64,000 nucleotides of DNA from Sulfurimonas gotlandica GD1 (GCF_000242915.1 NZ_AFRZ01000001.1:1798001-1862000); one strand, 5' to 3'. Positions 29,178 to 39,870 are shown, counted from the stretch's first letter. The notes: generated from the letters alone by a model not told the origin. A program made the numbers and translations.

Positions 29178-30761
29178 ATGCATTTAACTGAGTTAGAAGA
29201 GTTAGGATTAAAAAATATTGGTAAGGTTCATCATAATCTAAGTTATGATGAATTAATTCAACATGAGCTTGAAAATGGCGAATGTGCACAAACAAAAAAA
29301 GGTGCGACAGCTGTTGACACAGGTATTTTTACTGGTCGTAGCCCTAAAGATAAGTACTTTGTAGACCGTGATCCATCAAACAAATATATAGCGTGGGGTG
29401 ATGTAAATAAAAAAGTTTCTGCTGATATTTTTGCAGAGTTGCTAGTAGTCGCACAAGAGCAGCTTTCTGGAAAAGATTTATATGTTACAGATGTTTTCTG
29501 TGGTTCTTCGGCTGCATCAAAAAGATCAGTTCGTTTTGTATCTGAAATTGCTTGGCAGTCACACTTTGTAAAAAATATGTTTATTCGTCCGACTGCTTCT
29601 GAGTTAGAAGTTTTTAAATCAAATTTTACTGTTTTAAATGCTTGTAAAGCTGTAAACGATAAATGGGAAGAGCATGGACTAAACTCAGAAGTATTTGTAC
29701 TTTTTGATGTTGAAAATAATATAGCTATAATCGGTGGTACTTGGTACGGTGGTGAAATGAAAAAAGGGATTTTTTCAATGATGAATTACTGGTTACCACT
29801 AGAGGGTAAACTTCCTATGCATTGTTCTGCAAATGTTGGCAAGAGAGGTGATACTGCACTTTTCTTTGGACTAAGCGGAACTGGTAAAACAACTCTTTCA
29901 ACTGATCCTCATCGTGCTTTAATTGGTGATGATGAACATGGTTGGGATAATTATGGAGTATTTAACTTTGAAGGTGGATGTTACGCAAAAGTTATCAACC
30001 TTGATGGTAAGAGTGAACCGGAAATCTATAATGCTATTAGAACTAACGCACTCCTTGAAAATGTAGTTATATATGGTGAAGGTGAAGTTAACTATGAAGA
30101 TGGCTCTAAAACAGAGAATACTCGTGTTTCTTACCCAATTGAACATATTGAAAATCATAAACTAGACCTAATGGCTGGTCATCCAGAAAATATCATCTTC
30201 TTAACTGCAGATGCTTTTGGTGTTCTACCTCCAGTATCTAAACTTACTAAAGAACAAGCAATGTACTATTTCCTAAGTGGATATACTGCAAAAGTTGCTG
30301 GAACTGAGCGTGGTATTACTAAGCCAGTTGCCACTTTCTCAGCATGTTTTGGTGAAGCTTTTTTACCTCTTCATCCAACTGTTTATGCAAAGCTTCTTGG
30401 TGAGAAGATTGATGAACACGGTGTAAATGTTTATCTAGTTAATACAGGTTGGACAGGTGGAGGTTATGGAGTTGGTAAGAGAATGAGCATTAAAGATACT
30501 CGTGCTTGTATTAATTCTATTTTAAATGGAAGTATTAAAGAGAGTGAATTTGATACTACTAAAACATTTAGACTTCATGTTCCAAAAACACTAGGTGATA
30601 TTAACCCTGATATCTTAAATCCTCGTAATGCATGGGAAGATAAAGAACTTTTTGATAAAACTAGAGATAATCTAGCAGAAATGTTTATTGAAAACTATGC
30701 TAAATACCAAGGTGGAGAACATCCTGATTTTTCTGCATTTGGCCCAATACTAGGAAGCTAA
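29178..30761 (+). CDS. pckA: Phosphoenolpyruvate carboxykinase (ATP)
   Basis: Converts oxaloacetate and ATP to phosphoenolpyruvate, first step of gluconeogenesis. 527 residues with the substrate segment [12 protein letters not shown], the kinase-1a motif [11 protein letters not shown], the metal-binding kinase-2 stretch [23 protein letters not shown], and the adenine loop. Fits with the gapA-pgk-tpiA operon in a carbon-fixing cell. Monocistronic, with a hairpin after the stop. Confidence 0.97.
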   Translation: MHLTELEELGLKNIGKVHHNLSYDELIQHELENGECAQTKKGATAVDTGIFTGRSPKDKYFVDRDPSNKYIAWGDVNKKVSADIFAELLVVAQEQLSGKDLYVTDVFCGSSAASKRSVRFVSEIAWQSHFVKNMFIRPTASELEVFKSNFTVLNACKAVNDKWEEHGLNSEVFVLFDVENNIAIIGGTWYGGEMKKGIFSMMNYWLPLEGKLPMHCSANVGKRGDTALFFGLSGTGKTTLSTDPHRALIGDDEHGWDNYGVFNFEGGCYAKVINLDGKSEPEIYNAIRTNALLENVVIYGEGEVNYEDGSKTENTRVSYPIEHIENHKLDLMAGHPENIIFLTADAFGVLPPVSKLTKEQAMYYFLSGYTAKVAGTERGITKPVATFSACFGEAFLPLHPTVYAKLLGEKIDEHGVNVYLVNTGWTGGGYGVGKRMSIKDTRACINSILNGSIKESEFDTTKTFRLHVPKTLGDINPDILNPRNAWEDKELFDKTRDNLAEMFIENYAKYQGGEHPDFSAFGPILGS

Positions 30762-30781
30762 ACTTATAGTTTCAATCTCAT

Positions 30782-30804
30782 ATTCCCAAGTTTTACTTGG
30801 GAAT
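30782..30804. terminator. Hairpin between convergent pckA and dedA-like gene
   Basis: Perfect nine-base stem ATTCCCAAG / CTTGGGAAT with a TTTTA loop, centred between two convergent genes (20 bases after the pckA stop, 11 before the DedA gene stop). No long T-tract on either side. Probably bidirectional. Confidence 0.6.
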
Positions 30805-30814
30805 GATAAATATA

Positions 30815-31378
30815 CTAAACTTTTCTCTTTGTAGCTTTTTCCATATAAAGCCATAAAGCTCCTCCGAAAATAACTAAAATGATTGGTGCAATCCAAGGTT
30901 TATCACCTATGATTTCAGCAAATTTGACCAAAGCACTTCCAGAGTAATAACTTCCAAGTCCAAATACTAAAGCCCAAACACCGGCACTAAGTACATTCAA
31001 AATAGCAAACTTTTTAAAATCATATTTCGTTAATCCGATAGCGATAGGAATAAGTGTCTTAATTCCGTAAACAAATTTTTGAATAAGTATAATCCACGAA
31101 CCATTCTTTTTCATCATAACATGAGCAAGAGCTAATTTTCTTCTATGTTTACGTAGTCCTTCCATCATCATGCTCTTTTGGTATCTTGCCATATAAAAAA
31201 GTAAAACATCTCCTATAGCATTTGCTATAAATGCTATGGCTATTGATGTAGTTAAGTCCATCTTACCCATAAAAGAGAGTACACCAGCACCGATGAGTGC
31301 TACAAACCCACCACCAAGTGAGTATAGAAAAAGTCCTATATATCCATAAGTTGCTAAATTAGTAAAAGTATCTTCCAT
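30815..31378 (-). CDS. DedA family membrane protein
   Basis: 187-residue polytopic inner-membrane protein of the DedA/SNARE-associated type. The family region is visible as GDVLLFYMARYQKS and the conserved basic/proline segment FVYGIKTLIPIAIGL. Members act as lipid flippases or in proton-motive-force homeostasis; the specific role here is not determinable. Lies downstream of uvrB with a 14-base gap, likely cotranscribed. AGGAT precedes the ATG. Confidence 0.85.
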   Translation of the reverse strand: MEDTFTNLATYGYIGLFLYSLGGGFVALIGAGVLSFMGKMDLTTSIAIAFIANAIGDVLLFYMARYQKSMMMEGLRKHRRKLALAHVMMKKNGSWIILIQKFVYGIKTLIPIAIGLTKYDFKKFAILNVLSAGVWALVFGLGSYYSGSALVKFAEIIGDKPWIAPIILVIFGGALWLYMEKATKRKV

Positions 31379-31392
31379 TATTTTTTTGTATC

Positions 31393-33375
31393 CTAAAGTT
31401 GTTTTATTTTCATTATTTCATCACGAAGTCTAGCAGCTTCTTCAAAGTTTAACTCTTTTGCAGCTTGTTTCATTTTAAGCATAAGTTCTTTTGTAATAAC
31501 TTTCTTCTCTGATGCTGGCATTTTATCCATTTTTTTGTGTTTTTGGTAAATATCACCATGATCTTCTACTTTTAGATTTGCATCTAGTTTGCGGATAGTA
31601 GTAGTTGGAGTGATTCCATTCTCTTTGTTATATGCTTCTTGAATCTCTCTCCTGGAAGTTGTTGTGTCAATTGCTTTTTGCATCGATTTTGTAATTTTAT
31701 TCGCATATAGTATAACTCTACCGTTTGAGTTTCTTGCTCCTCGACCTATGGTCTGGATGAGTGCAGTCTCACTTCTTAAAAATCCTTCTTTGTCAGCATC
31801 TAGAATGGCTACAAGAGATACTTCCGGAAGGTCTAAACCTTCGCGAAGCAGATTTATACCTATTAGAACATCAAACTCACCAAGTCTCAAAGCGCGAATG
31901 ATTTGATTACGTTCAATAGTGTCAATATCAGAGTGCATATACTGAACTTTAATACCTAGGTCTGCTAAATATTTTGTTAGAGCTTCAGCCATCTTTTTTG
32001 TCAGAACTGTTATTAGAATTCTCTCATTTTTTGCAGCAATTATTTTTATTTCATCATGTATGTCTTCAACCTGATTATCTGAAGGTTTAATTTCTAAAAT
32101 TGGATCAAGTAATCCAGTTGGTCTAATAATCTGATGTGCGGTAACACTAGACATTTCCAGTTCATACTCAGCAGGTGTAGCAGATACGAAAAGATAGTGA
32201 GGAGCTTTATTTATGTACTCATCAGCTTTGAGAGGTCTGTTGTCTAAGGCACTAGGAAGTCTAAAACCATAATCAACTAAAACCTCTTTTCTAGCTCTGT
32301 CTCCTGCATACATTCCACGATACTGCGGAAGAGAAACATGAGACTCGTCAACTATAACCAGATAGTCTTTATGATTAAGGGCAAAGTAGTCAAGAAGAGT
32401 AAATGGAGCCTCTCCTGGTTTTTTGTTTGTAAGAAGTCTTGAGTAGTTCTCTACACCTTTACACATGCCTGTAGTTTGTAGCATCTCTAAATCAAATTCA
32501 ACTCTCTGTTTTAGTCTTTGGTGCTCTAAAAGTTTTCCTGCTGATTGAAAGTATGCAAGTCTTTCATCAAGCTCTTCTTCGATACGTTTTATAGCGACCG
32601 CCATCTTCTCTTGGCTTACACTGAATTGTGAAGTCGCATAGATAGTAAATTTTTTATGCTCTTCGAGTTTTTTATTGTCGATAATATCAAAAGTATATAT
32701 TGCTTCTATCTCATCTCCAAAAAACTCTATTCGAATAGCTTCTTGTTCAAAGTAGGGAGGATAGATATCTAGACTTTCTCCATTTACTCGTATATGTCCA
32801 CTGTCAAAATAAGTGTCGTTTCGGCTGTATCCCATTTCAACTAAACGAAGAAGAAGTTTTTTCTGAGGAATCTCATCTCCAACTTCTAAAGCTTGAACCA
32901 TATTGAGGTATTCCTCAGGGTCACCTAGCCCATAGTTGGCAGATACAGATGCAATAACAATAACATCATCATAAGAGAGAAGATTAGCAGTTGAAGAGAG
33001 TCTCATACGCTCTAGCTCATCATTTATAGCACTATCTTTTTCTATAAACAAATCTTGTCGTGGTATGTAAGCCTCAGGTTGATAATAATCGTAGTAACTT
33101 ACAAAGTATTCAATATGATTGTTTGGAAAGAATTCTCTAAACTCACTGTACAGCTGAGCAGCAAGAGTTTTATTGTGAGTCATGATGATAGTAGGCATCT
33201 TTACATTCTCTATAACCTTAGCCATAGTGTAGGTTTTACCGCTGCCAGTAACACCTTCAAGAGCCTGATATCTATTGCCTTTTAGAATTGATTCACTTAA
33301 GACTTTTATAGCAGTAGGCTGATCTCCAGCCGGTTGATAAGGTGAGTTTACTTTAAAGTTAGCTTCTTTTTTCAT
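31393..33375 (-). CDS. uvrB: Excinuclease ABC subunit B
   Basis: Damage-verification helicase of nucleotide excision repair. Walker [14 protein letters not shown], the beta-hairpin [15 protein letters not shown], the DEAD-box-like [10 protein letters not shown], helicase motif [11 protein letters not shown] and the C-terminal UVR motif ([19 protein letters not shown]). 660 residues, complete. A minus-strand TATAAT lies seven bases before the ATG, with no Shine-Dalgarno sequence. Confidence 0.97.
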   Translation of the reverse strand: MKKEANFKVNSPYQPAGDQPTAIKVLSESILKGNRYQALEGVTGSGKTYTMAKVIENVKMPTIIMTHNKTLAAQLYSEFREFFPNNHIEYFVSYYDYYQPEAYIPRQDLFIEKDSAINDELERMRLSSTANLLSYDDVIVIASVSANYGLGDPEEYLNMVQALEVGDEIPQKKLLLRLVEMGYSRNDTYFDSGHIRVNGESLDIYPPYFEQEAIRIEFFGDEIEAIYTFDIIDNKKLEEHKKFTIYATSQFSVSQEKMAVAIKRIEEELDERLAYFQSAGKLLEHQRLKQRVEFDLEMLQTTGMCKGVENYSRLLTNKKPGEAPFTLLDYFALNHKDYLVIVDESHVSLPQYRGMYAGDRARKEVLVDYGFRLPSALDNRPLKADEYINKAPHYLFVSATPAEYELEMSSVTAHQIIRPTGLLDPILEIKPSDNQVEDIHDEIKIIAAKNERILITVLTKKMAEALTKYLADLGIKVQYMHSDIDTIERNQIIRALRLGEFDVLIGINLLREGLDLPEVSLVAILDADKEGFLRSETALIQTIGRGARNSNGRVILYANKITKSMQKAIDTTTSRREIQEAYNKENGITPTTTIRKLDANLKVEDHGDIYQKHKKMDKMPASEKKVITKELMLKMKQAAKELNFEEAARLRDEIMKIKQL

Positions 33376-33382
33376 TGGTGGA

Positions 33383-33388
33383 ATTATA
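33383..33388 (-). promoter_or_regulatory. -10 box TATAAT of uvrB, possible leaderless start
   Basis: Minus-strand TATAAT, then TCCACCA, then the uvrB ATG. The arrangement TATAAT-TCC-N4-ATGAAAAAAG is nearly identical to that of waaC at 56333-56346. Confidence 0.6.
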
Positions 33389-33425
33389 GCTTTATATTGT
33401 GAATATTCTTTATTTTCTGGAATAT

Positions 33426-33443
33426 GACTGCCATTAGGCAGTC
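33426..33443 (-). terminator. Hairpin downstream of the ATP-grasp gene
   Basis: Perfect seven-base stem GACTGCC / GGCAGTC with a four-base loop, 49 bases past the ATP-grasp stop and upstream of the uvrB promoter. No T-tract follows on the minus strand. Confidence 0.4.
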
Positions 33444-33491
33444 GATGAGATAATTCTTAGTCTATTAATAATGCCTTGGCTAAAGGAACAT

Positions 33492-34454
33492 TTACGGGAA
33501 TCTATGCAAGCCTTCCTCTACGATGAGGCTAATAACCTGATCGTAGCTTAAATCATGCGCCATTTCACATGCAATAGGAAAATAACTTGAAGTATTTCCA
33601 ATATCAGGAGTAAGGTTTATTCCAATGAAAAAACAGTGTCCATACTTGTTTGTTTTAACATTAATTAATCCATAATCCCTAATTTCTAAATCAATATAGG
33701 CGTCTATGGCAAGTGTTTTTATTCTATCCATAAGAAAATTATCTTCAGTTTTTCTAAGTACTTCAGTGTCGTCTTTTTTAACTTTTTCTCCTAAAATTCT
33801 TAGAGCTTTTGTTGATTCTGGTGGTATTACTTCAAGAGCTGATACTAATAAATTAGCATCTTTTGTTTGGATAATAGCAATAGCAAACTCCTGACCATCT
33901 ATATACTCCTCAACCAGGACAGGAGTATCAAATATTTCATATAAAGATAATACTTTACTTTGAAATTCTGCAAAACTATTTACAATTGATAAATTGTCAA
34001 TTCCTTTTCCATTTGCAGCATCTAATGGTTTTAAGAAAAGAGGGTATCCGATTGGTAAAGCATAAGTAGATTTGTACTCTCCAGGAACAGCAGTGAAATA
34101 TTTTGCAGTATTTATACCTTTACTCCTTAAAAAAGTTTTGGCTAATATTTTGTCAGAATCAAATTTTAAAGTTTCTCTTAATGAACCTGAATGGTTGATA
34201 TTATTTCTTGCAAAATATTCAGATAGCCAAATATCTTCTTCGTTTTTAATAGCAATATACTTTACTGCCAAGATAACAAGATCAGGTTTTCTTTGCACTA
34301 CACTTTCTAGATCTTCAATTGATTTACATACGGTTAGTTCAACTACATGATCCATCTTATTAATTGAGTCTAAAACACTATTGTACGCATCAAGCGTTAC
34401 AAATTCTGTTTCTTTTAAGTAGTAATTTGGTGTTGTTATAATTTCTATTTTCAT
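33492..34454 (-). CDS. Divergent D-Ala-D-Ala-ligase-like ATP-grasp protein
   Basis: 320 residues from the ATG at 34454, which has AAGG five bases upstream; the frame is open 36 codons further but without a ribosome site. ATP-grasp features: DKILAKTFLRSKGI, YPLFLKPLDAANGKGID, VLVEEYIDGQEFAIAII. The C-terminal metal-binding segment reads FFIGINLTPDIGNTSS, where Ddl enzymes have E-I-N-T-x-P-G, so one metal ligand (E) is Gly278. Activity may be altered or lost. It might ligate amino acids or peptides, or be a non-catalytic relative. No cell-wall genes are adjacent. Confidence 0.75.
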   Translation of the reverse strand: MKIEIITTPNYYLKETEFVTLDAYNSVLDSINKMDHVVELTVCKSIEDLESVVQRKPDLVILAVKYIAIKNEEDIWLSEYFARNNINHSGSLRETLKFDSDKILAKTFLRSKGINTAKYFTAVPGEYKSTYALPIGYPLFLKPLDAANGKGIDNLSIVNSFAEFQSKVLSLYEIFDTPVLVEEYIDGQEFAIAIIQTKDANLLVSALEVIPPESTKALRILGEKVKKDDTEVLRKTEDNFLMDRIKTLAIDAYIDLEIRDYGLINVKTNKYGHCFFIGINLTPDIGNTSSYFPIACEMAHDLSYDQVISLIVEEGLHRFP

Positions 34455-34759
34455 GTTAACCTTATTAAGTAGAGAAGAAGATGCATCTTGAATTAGAATG
34501 TATTCAAACTCAGAATCATAATATGTATAAGGTTTCCTCAAGAGGAAAGCGGTATGTACCAAGATATTTATTGGTGCTGCTCAAGAAAGAGAAGGTTCGG
34601 TGTTAGTGAAATATCTGTTTATCGTTAGCGTGACTTATTTCTCAGCAATTGTACTCTATTTCAGCTTATAAAGAGGAATTGGAAACCTAAAATATTGTTA
34701 ATCATCAATCTGATAATAAGCTATAATATAACAATAAGATATAAAATAAAGGCTTTATT

Positions 34760-36748
34760 ATGTCGGATACTTCAATATTAAAGATTAATATCTCAATAGA
34801 TGAACTCCCAGATAATGTTGTGATATATCGCTATGAGGATGATGATTTTATATTTGTAGATTTGAATAAAAGTGCACAAAAAACAGAAAATACATCTAAA
34901 GAAAAAATTATTGGAAAAAAACTCACAGAAATATTTCCTGGTGTAAAAAAATTCGGTTTATATGATTTACTACTAAAAGTGAATAGAGATGGCGGCTCCC
35001 AAGAGTTAGATATGAGATTTTATGAAGATAAACGCATTAGTGGCTGGAGACATAATAGTATCAGAAAACTCAGTAATGGTGATTTGATTGTTTTTTACAA
35101 AGATTTGAACGAGTATAAATCTTTAGAAGATGAGACAAACAGAAAAACTAATGAACTAAAATCATTAGGACATATTTTAGATAATAGCAACAGTGAACTA
35201 TTTATTTTTGATACCGATACTCTGCACTTTACGTATTTAAACAAAAAAGCCTTAAAGCACATCGGTTACTCTTTTGAAGAGATGCAAAAAATGACACCTG
35301 TTGACATTAAACCAGAATATACAATGAGTAATTTTTTAAGATTAATAAAGCGTTTAGAAAATGGAGAAACAGGCCATTTTGTGTTTGAGACAGTGCATCA
35401 ATGTAAGAATGGTGAACTATATAATGTAGAGATACGTTTAGAACTCATGACATTAGAAAACAAAAAGCAGTTTGTAGTGTTTGCTCACGATATCACCGAG
35501 AGAAAAAAATCACTTATTCAGCTTCAAGAGAGTGAAGAAAAATTTAGAAAGATTGCAGAGACTTCTTTGATGGGTATTTTTATCTACAAGGAACGTTTTA
35601 TATATGTAAATGAAGCTTTTGTAGATATGAGCGGGTATACCATAAACGAGTTATATGAAATCGATCCTTGGAGTGTTGTAGATAAGTCACAAAGAGAAAC
35701 TGTACGGGCAATAGCTAATAGACGTTTAAAAGGAGAAGAATTTCCTAGAGTTTATAGTGATTTCAAAGTTAACAGAAAAGATGGTGAATGTAGAATTATG
35801 AGAGTTATGACACAAACTATTAAATATGAAGATAGTTATGCAGGTCTTGGAACAATTATGGATATTACAGATATTAGAGAAACAGAAGATAAGTTAAAAG
35901 TTTTAGCTCAAGCCATAGAGCAAACAGATGAAATGGTCAGAATTACTGATAAGAATGGAGTTATCACTTTTGTTAACGATGCCTTGGTAGCTCATACTGG
36001 ATATAAACCATTGGAGTTGATAGGTAAAAAGATAAACATGTTTAAATCAGGTAAACATGATAATGCATTTTATAAAGAGATGTGGGAGATTATTTTATCA
36101 GGTAAGACATATAGAGGTGTCTTTATAAATAGAAAAAAAGATAAAAATATTTTTTATGAAGAAGAGACAATAACCCCTATCTTTGATTCCAAAAAAAATA
36201 TTCAAAATTTTGTTGCAACAAGTCAAGATATTACAGAGCGTATAGAGATGGAGAATAAACTTCAAAAGTTAGCAACAATAGATAGTCTAACTGGTATTTA
36301 TAATCGCCATAAAACCAATGAAGAGATAGAAATACAATTGGCAAAAGCTAAACGATATGATGAAGAGTTTGCTCTAGTTATGTTTGATATTGATCACTTT
36401 AAAGATGTTAATGATACGTATGGGCATGATGCCGGAGATGATATACTAAAGGAGTTTAGTGACGTTGTTTTAAAGCATATACGTGAGAGTGACAGGTTCG
36501 GTAGATGGGGAGGAGAGGAGTTTATGCTTCTTCTTCCTAAGGTTGACAAAGATGAAGCCATTAGAGTTGCAGATAAAATAAGAGAGTTTGTCTCAAGATA
36601 TCCGTTTAATAAGCTTTCAAGGATTACAGTAAGCGTTGGGGCTAGTATATATAGAGAAAATGATACAAAAGAGAGTCTGTTAAAGCGCACGGATGAAGCT
36701 CTATATCAAGCAAAATCAAGTGGACGAAATAGAGTTATATTTAAGTAG
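34760..36748 (+). CDS. Cytoplasmic PAS-PAS-PAS(-PAS) diguanylate cyclase
   Basis: 662 residues without membrane segments. Several PAS domains follow each other (about 10-110, 130-250, 260-375, 380-490), each later one ending in the DIT(E/D)-type linker, then a GGDEF domain with intact GGEEF at 584-588 and an RESD inhibition site five residues earlier. Predicted to sense an internal redox, gas or ligand signal and to produce cyclic di-GMP. AAAGG ribosome site. Transcribed alone. Confidence 0.9.
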   Translation: MSDTSILKINISIDELPDNVVIYRYEDDDFIFVDLNKSAQKTENTSKEKIIGKKLTEIFPGVKKFGLYDLLLKVNRDGGSQELDMRFYEDKRISGWRHNSIRKLSNGDLIVFYKDLNEYKSLEDETNRKTNELKSLGHILDNSNSELFIFDTDTLHFTYLNKKALKHIGYSFEEMQKMTPVDIKPEYTMSNFLRLIKRLENGETGHFVFETVHQCKNGELYNVEIRLELMTLENKKQFVVFAHDITERKKSLIQLQESEEKFRKIAETSLMGIFIYKERFIYVNEAFVDMSGYTINELYEIDPWSVVDKSQRETVRAIANRRLKGEEFPRVYSDFKVNRKDGECRIMRVMTQTIKYEDSYAGLGTIMDITDIRETEDKLKVLAQAIEQTDEMVRITDKNGVITFVNDALVAHTGYKPLELIGKKINMFKSGKHDNAFYKEMWEIILSGKTYRGVFINRKKDKNIFYEEETITPIFDSKKNIQNFVATSQDITERIEMENKLQKLATIDSLTGIYNRHKTNEEIEIQLAKAKRYDEEFALVMFDIDHFKDVNDTYGHDAGDDILKEFSDVVLKHIRESDRFGRWGGEEFMLLLPKVDKDEAIRVADKIREFVSRYPFNKLSRITVSVGASIYRENDTKESLLKRTDEALYQAKSSGRNRVIFK

Positions 36749-36849
36749 TAGCTACTTTGAAAATTATTAATAATTATAACTAAGTTTTATTAGTATCATA
36801 ATTCCAACTTTGCATATTGTAGTATGTCAAAAATAAAGTTGGAGATAAT

Positions 36850-37353
36850 ATGAAAAAAATCATTGTTGGATTAATTGTTGCATTACTATTTTTAGGGTGT
36901 AGTTCAAAAGATGTTGAAGAACAAGCAGTAGAACCAAAGATAGTTGTTGGTAAAAGTTTATCAGATATGAATCTGAATGATCAGTTTGAAAAAGCTCAAC
37001 CGTTAGATGCAACTACAAAGAAAGTAATATTTGCATTTTCAAAAGATATAGCACATATATGTAATGACTATTTTGTTACTCAGTCGCCTACATACTTAAG
37101 TGAAAACAATACTCAATTTGTAGCAGATGTAAGTGCTGCACCTTCTCTGATTAGAAGTATGTTTATTCTTCCAGGATTAAAAGATTTTAAACATACAGTT
37201 TTACTTTTAGATGATAAAAAAGTAGCTGCCCCATATAGAGTAGATATGAATGTAGAAAAAATTGTAGTTGCATACATTGATAATAAATCAATTACAGAAA
37301 TCGTAACAATTAGCTCAGAAGATGAGCTAAAGAAAGTCATAGAAGCTAAGTAA
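36850..37353 (+). CDS. Lipoprotein of unknown function
   Basis: 167 residues beginning MKKIIVGLIVALLFLGCSSKD, a lipoprotein signal with Cys at about residue 17. The rest is a soluble domain with no recognised family; two further cysteines do not form an obvious motif (HICNDYF is one). GGAGA ribosome site. It converges on, and overlaps by eight bases, the GGDEF-EAL gene, so the two share their 3' ends. Anchoring in the inner or outer membrane cannot be decided. Confidence 0.6.
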   Translation: MKKIIVGLIVALLFLGCSSKDVEEQAVEPKIVVGKSLSDMNLNDQFEKAQPLDATTKKVIFAFSKDIAHICNDYFVTQSPTYLSENNTQFVADVSAAPSLIRSMFILPGLKDFKHTVLLLDDKKVAAPYRVDMNVEKIVVAYIDNKSITEIVTISSEDELKKVIEAK

Positions 37354-39211
37354 CTTCTATGACTTGAACATACTTTTCAAACTCGTGTTTATCAACTGGT
37401 TTTGAAAAGTGGTAGCCTTGTAAAATATCACACTTTTCTTCTATTAAAAACTCTTTTTGCAACTGAGTTTCAACACCTTCAGCAACAATACTTAAGTTCA
37501 AGTTTTTAGCAATATTTAGAATAGTTTTTACCATGTTTGTACTTTTACTTGTGTCATCTAATTCAAATATAAAAGATTTGTCTATTTTTAACTCATCTAT
37601 TGGTATCTGCCTTAAGTAACTAAGAGATGAATATCCTGTTCCAAAATCATCCATAGAGAAGCGAATACCACACTGTTTGATTTTATTCATAGTGTTTATC
37701 AGTTTAGTTATATCTTCGGCAACACTTGTTTCTGTCATCTCAAACATTAGCTTTGAACTTAGTTTTGGATTAAGATATTTTTTACATAACTTGGCTACAT
37801 CATCAGTAAAAGTGTTATGAAACATCTGACGCATACTGATATTAATAGAAAGTTGCTCTAAATATATTCCTTTTTTATCCCAATCGCTAAAAGTTTTAAA
37901 AGCTTCTTCTAGTATGAAGTATCCTAACTCTACAATGAAACCTGTCTGTTCCGCAATAGGAATAAACTCATCAGGACCAACTTGACCTAGATGCTCGTTA
38001 TGCCATCTAACAAGTACTTCACACCCTATAACTTCTGAATTGGAATTAAGTTGAGGTTGATACTGTAGAGTAATTTCATTGTTCTCTAGAGCAAAATGAA
38101 GAAATCTTTCTATCTCAAGTTTTCTCTCAACTCTTATAGAAAGTTCATCATTAAAAATCATTACTCCATCTCTTCCTTGAGATTTTGCTTCGTACATAGC
38201 AATATCTGCTTCTTTTATAAAAGTCCCAGCTTTCATTTTTGGATTATCTATAATGCTTACACCGATACTTGCACTAATGTACATATGATGCTCTTGGATT
38301 ACATAAGTCTGTTTAATGGAGTCTAATAGTTCATTTGCAAAGGCTATTGCATTGTTTAGACATACATCTTTATCTCTGCATGTTGAACTTAATATACAAA
38401 ACTCATCCCCACCAAGTCTAGATACATGTGCCCCATGCTTTTTGGAAATCATAGACATTCTGTTGGCAACTTCACAGAGTAATAAGTCTCCAACATCATG
38501 ACCTAAAGTATCATTTATAGTTTTAAAATGGTCTAAATCAATTAGTAAAAGATATACATACTTATGGTCATTCTTTTGAAGTTTTATTGCATTTTCAAGT
38601 AGTTCTATGAAGTAGCGTCTGTTTCCAAGTTTAGTCAAGTAATCATGATAGGCTTGAAACTTACTTTTTTGTAAGTAGTTATAAGTGTTTCTCGAAGCAT
38701 ACAGAAGTACCCATCCTAAAACTATTGTTAAAATTGCCAGAAGATAACTGTAAGGCTCACCGACAAGAATAAGATAGATTGTAATTGGTAGCATAGAAGA
38801 AGATAGTATAAATAGAGATAGCTTTTTCTCTGATACTAATATAGTGGTAGAAACTACTGAAACGCCAAGTTGTGTTGCTATAGCTATGTAGTGAAGTTCT
38901 ACTGCATCTCTAGAAACATATACAAAAAATATGATAGTCCATATTGAAAAATAAGTAAAAAGAAAATATCTGGTTTGCATCAGCCACTTCTCTTTTTCTT
39001 CTATTGAATAGTTGTTATGTGAATATGATTTGTATAGTTTATGACCCCAAAAAGAAACTAAAATAATAAGTAGATACCATGATATTTCAGGAAGATATGA
39101 GGAGTATAGACTGCCTATAAAGACATAAGATAGTCCTGTGCTTGCAAAGAGTCCTATTAAGATAAGAATCTGTTTATGCATAAAGTTGTAAAAGTTCATA
39201 TTGTCTAGCAT
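37346..39211 (-). CDS. Membrane GGDEF-EAL protein (cyclic di-GMP turnover)
   Basis: 621 residues: about six membrane helices (to residue 175), a GGDEF domain with the signature RLGGDEF, and a C-terminal EAL domain. The EAL signature is EVLVRW, and MDDFGTGYSSLSYLR with the downstream VAEGVET are intact, so phosphodiesterase activity is expected. The RxxD inhibition site is absent from the GGDEF domain (KHGA in that place). It may therefore work mainly as a hydrolase with the GGDEF part regulatory, which is inference. Confidence 0.9.
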   Translation of the reverse strand: MLDNMNFYNFMHKQILILIGLFASTGLSYVFIGSLYSSYLPEISWYLLIILVSFWGHKLYKSYSHNNYSIEEKEKWLMQTRYFLFTYFSIWTIIFFVYVSRDAVELHYIAIATQLGVSVVSTTILVSEKKLSLFILSSSMLPITIYLILVGEPYSYLLAILTIVLGWVLLYASRNTYNYLQKSKFQAYHDYLTKLGNRRYFIELLENAIKLQKNDHKYVYLLLIDLDHFKTINDTLGHDVGDLLLCEVANRMSMISKKHGAHVSRLGGDEFCILSSTCRDKDVCLNNAIAFANELLDSIKQTYVIQEHHMYISASIGVSIIDNPKMKAGTFIKEADIAMYEAKSQGRDGVMIFNDELSIRVERKLEIERFLHFALENNEITLQYQPQLNSNSEVIGCEVLVRWHNEHLGQVGPDEFIPIAEQTGFIVELGYFILEEAFKTFSDWDKKGIYLEQLSINISMRQMFHNTFTDDVAKLCKKYLNPKLSSKLMFEMTETSVAEDITKLINTMNKIKQCGIRFSMDDFGTGYSSLSYLRQIPIDELKIDKSFIFELDDTSKSTNMVKTILNIAKNLNLSIVAEGVETQLQKEFLIEEKCDILQGYHFSKPVDKHEFEKYVQVIEVT

Positions 39212-39384
39212 ATTATGTTACATCTCCATGGTAGGTATAAAAAATTATTATAACTAAAGTTTTTCTAATCAAATACTAAACAGTAAAAATAAGTTAAAAA
39301 ACAAAGCAATTATTCAGATGAGTAAAGTTAAGGTTAGAATATTTGTGATAGAATTATACCCATATAACATAGATAGGGATTTTA

Positions 39385-39612
39385 ATGCAAAATCAAACAA
39401 ATTTAGACAAATTAAACGATAAAGTATCACAAATACTACAAAACTATAACACTTTGAAAGAAGAGAATAAAAATTTTCGTATAGAAGTGGTTACATTAAA
39501 AGCTGAAAATGAAGTAAAAGATATAGAAATAGAAAAGCTTAGAGAAGAAAATATAATGAAAGATATTGAGATAGAAGAGATAGTAGAAAAAATAGAAAGT
39601 ATTTTAGGCTAA
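39385..39612 (+). CDS. ZapB-like coiled-coil protein
   Basis: 75 residues, almost entirely a single heptad-repeat coiled coil (NQTNLDKLNDKVSQILQNYN through IEKLREEN to the end), similar in size and build to the cell-division protein ZapB. AGGGAT ribosome site. The next gene starts six bases after the stop and looks like ZapA, which supports a division role, but sequence evidence for ZapB itself is only composition and length. Confidence 0.5.
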   Translation: MQNQTNLDKLNDKVSQILQNYNTLKEENKNFRIEVVTLKAENEVKDIEIEKLREENIMKDIEIEEIVEKIESILG

Positions 39613-39618
39613 AGTTTT

Positions 39619-39837
39619 ATGAGCAAAAAAATAGGTTTACACATAGGTGGGCGTCGTTTTGATGTTGATGTAGAAGATGATTTTGCACCATTTTTAGAGC
39701 AGAACATGGCTAAAGATTTCAACATTGATGGGAATAATGATTTAAAAAAAATGCTTCATGCATATGTAAAAAAGACTCATGAAATATTTCTACAAGAAAA
39801 GGAAATAGAAAAGATTTTAAGAAAAACGGAAATTTAG
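39619..39837 (+). CDS. ZapA-like cell division protein
   Basis: 72 residues with the ZapA-like beginning KKIGLHIGGRRFDVDVEDDFAPFLEQ (strand - G-R - strand - helix) followed by a helical tail. ZapA cross-links FtsZ filaments near midcell. It is shorter than canonical ZapA (about 100), lacking much of the C-terminal coil, which the adjacent coiled-coil protein might supply. Assignment is tentative. Confidence 0.5.
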   Translation: MSKKIGLHIGGRRFDVDVEDDFAPFLEQNMAKDFNIDGNNDLKKMLHAYVKKTHEIFLQEKEIEKILRKTEI

Positions 39838-39870
39838 TATTTAATTTAGGATACTATAAGTTAAAGGTGC

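Noticed and set aside
26829-33443. Two hairpins sharing a C-ATTA-G loop (26825-26844 and 33426-33443)
   Set aside because: Stems differ and only the four-base loop is shared; best explained as ordinary terminator-like hairpins.
34455-34562. N-terminal extension of the ATP-grasp frame
   Set aside because: The 36 additional residues do not resemble the family and lack a ribosome site, while the ATG at 34454 has AAGG five bases upstream.
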